A stretch of DNA of 6,471 nt from Chloroflexota bacterium (GTDB taxonomy: Bacteria > Chloroflexota > Anaerolineae > 4572-78): positions 1 to 6,471 of the forward strand of contig JAJRSQ010000093.1 in the NCBI GenBank assembly GCA_024278725.1. Reading direction: 5' to 3'. This document shows positions 6,085-6,471 of this stretch, one piece after another. The notes under the pieces were generated by a model. It was given only the letters and a program-made list of their open reading frames with translations, did not search any database and had not been told where the DNA came from. Position numbers and translations under genes: made by a program. Positions within the stretch are counted from its first letter, which is position 1. Each line of letters begins with the position of its first letter.

Positions 6085-6124
6085 GGTTTTGGGTTTCAAG
6101 TTCCTGTGTTTCAGGGTTTTCAAG
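6059..6124. repeat. Degenerate heptanucleotide repeat at the start of the glpC-like gene
   Basis: On the minus strand the sequence falls into 7-nt units: CTTGAAA (6100-6094), CCCAAAA, CCATGAA, CCCGAAA, CCCGAAA, CCCCTGA (6065-6059), preceded by looser units CTGAAAC and ACAGGAA and by another CTTGAAA (6124-6118). Two CCCGAAA units are exact tandem copies. The chosen start codon of the GlpC-like gene lies inside the CCATGAA unit, so the first eight or so residues (MNPKPETP) are encoded by the repeat. Seven is not a multiple of three, so all frames give similar Pro/Glu/Lys/Thr/Asn-rich peptides, which blurs the true start. Confidence 0.75.
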
Positions 6125-6153
6125 TGGGGAATCGGCAATAAATGATATGTCAT

Positions 6154-6228
6154 TATGCTTTAAGGTATTGAAAACTTGGATTTCACGTTCCATTGCATTT
6201 TCTTTTGTGTCTTTTTTGGAAGAAAGTT
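6154..6228. other. AT-rich leader before the minus-strand operon, no gene assigned
   Basis: This stretch separates the GlpC-like gene and its repeat from the palindrome at 6229-6244. It should hold the promoter of the minus-strand operon if transcription starts here, but I see no convincing pair of -35 and -10 boxes on either strand. A short minus-strand frame crosses it (6241 to 6059, or from an inner ATG at 6193), but its C-terminal third is translated repeat and no good ribosome site precedes it. Confidence 0.5.
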
Positions 6229-6244
6229 GATATGTATACATATC
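6229..6244. promoter_or_regulatory. Perfect 16-bp palindrome, possible operator
   Basis: GATATGTATACATATC reads the same on both strands over all 16 bases; the next flanking pair (T at 6228, T at 6245) breaks the symmetry. This size and symmetry fit the site of a dimeric repressor such as a TetR-, MarR- or GntR-type protein. It lies about 145 bp upstream of the GlpC-like start, where an operator of the minus-strand operon could sit. In AT-rich DNA such palindromes arise by chance more easily, and no regulator gene is present, so the role is inference. Confidence 0.4.
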
Positions 6245-6354
6245 TTTATTGGCATAAGGATGGGTTATTTTTCCGTCTAAATACAGTTGATATAGGAGAA
6301 GCCAGTATTGATCCAGAAGATATAAATCTTCTCATTGGATGTGCAATGGGGTAA
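6232..6354 (+). CDS. Possible 40-residue small protein, unrecognised
   Basis: An ATG at 6232 opens a 40-codon frame ending in TAA at 6352-6354. The product starts MYTYLYWHKDGLFFRLNT and ends in INLLIGCAMG. It has a mixed, protein-like composition with an acidic middle (VDIGEASIDPEDI), no signal peptide and no clear membrane helix. GGAAGAAAG at 6218-6226 could serve as a weak ribosome site. Its codons are AT-rich, unlike the genes to the left. The start codon lies inside the 16-bp palindrome. It runs divergently from the GlpC-like operon. I know no family for it; it may be a real small gene, a remnant of a larger one, or chance. Confidence 0.35.
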   Translation: MYTYLYWHKDGLFFRLNTVDIGEASIDPEDINLLIGCAMG

Positions 6355-6471
6355 TTATCAATATTATTATTATGTTCTCCTTATATAATATTATTAATAT
6401 CAATTATTATCTTTTTAAAATCGTAAATTAAAAGATTTGGGATTGTATATCGTAATGTACGAACCCATAAA
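6355..6471. other. Low-complexity AT-rich tail without a gene
   Basis: Bases 6361-6420 contain only six G or C by hand count, against well over half in the gene block to the left. Runs of ATT/TAA/AAT dominate. A few very short frames start here (for example ATG at 6373 on the plus strand, 19 codons), none with support. On the minus strand AAGGAG at about 6378-6383 looks like a ribosome site, but no sensible frame follows it. The sequence after 6440 becomes less simple and could be the start of a neighbouring gene beyond the window. Confidence 0.6.

Noticed and set aside
3543..6124. CRISPR array as an explanation of the repeats
   Set aside because: The units are 7 nt and adjacent, with no spacers of regular length and no cas genes; they are simple degenerate tandem repeats.
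5224..6141. Long plus-strand open frame (305 codons) opposite the GlpC-like gene
   Set aside because: It has no ribosome site or recognisable domain, and the opposite strand has unmistakable cysteine motifs.
6059..6241. Minus-strand 60-codon frame ahead of the GlpC-like gene
   Set aside because: Its last third is translated heptamer repeat, its start is set by the palindrome, it overlaps the GlpC-like start, and no good ribosome site precedes it; not listed as a gene, though a leader ORF cannot be excluded.
6315..6332. AGAAGAT-ATAA-ATCTTCT hairpin as a terminator
   Set aside because: It is a 7-bp AT-rich stem without a following T tract on either strand, and it lies within a possible ORF.

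Overview
The window is about 6.1 kb of moderately GC-rich, gene-dense bacterial DNA followed by about 0.3 kb of very AT-rich DNA at the right end. An M1-type metallopeptidase, a YceI-type lipoprotein, a Cys-pair heme A synthase and a GlpC-like iron-sulfur protein, together with many short degenerate tandem repeats, suggest a free-living bacterium with an aa3-type respiratory chain. A Chloroflexota (Anaerolineae/Caldilineae-like) origin is my best guess. That guess rests on overall style and on the repeat types, not on a marker gene.

Left block, plus strand (1-2007): the C-terminal part of a secreted or membrane-anchored M1 metallopeptidase (cut by the window edge), then 46 bp later a YceI-family lipoprotein. 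Downstream lie a dispersed hairpin-type repeat (about 1779-1937) and a strong intrinsic terminator (1970-2007).

Central block, minus strand (6084 down to 2006): a four-gene cluster that reads as one operon. In transcription order it holds a GlpC-like two-[4Fe-4S], two-CCG-domain protein, an M20 metallopeptidase (GTG start), heme A synthase CtaA, and a small unrecognised membrane protein with a long glycine zipper. Gaps are 49 bp, 14 bp and a 4-bp ATGA overlap. The block converges on the left block, and the terminator hairpin sits between the two.

The most unusual structure is at the borders of this operon. Three successive borders (start of the GlpC-like gene; its stop; the M20 stop) each carry a degenerate tandem repeat with a 7-nt period. 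Each has a different unit sequence, and each runs into coding sequence, so the repeats supply the stop codons or the N-terminal residues. The fourth junction (ctaA to the membrane protein) has no repeat and uses translational coupling.

Right block (about 6154-6471): composition falls to about 32% GC in 6241-6300 and about 10% in 6361-6420 (hand counts). It contains a perfect 16-bp palindrome, a possible 40-codon plus-strand ORF and low-complexity AT sequence. It may be an operator/promoter region, acquired DNA, or the edge of a different genomic segment.

No CRISPR array, tRNA, rRNA or transposase gene was seen.
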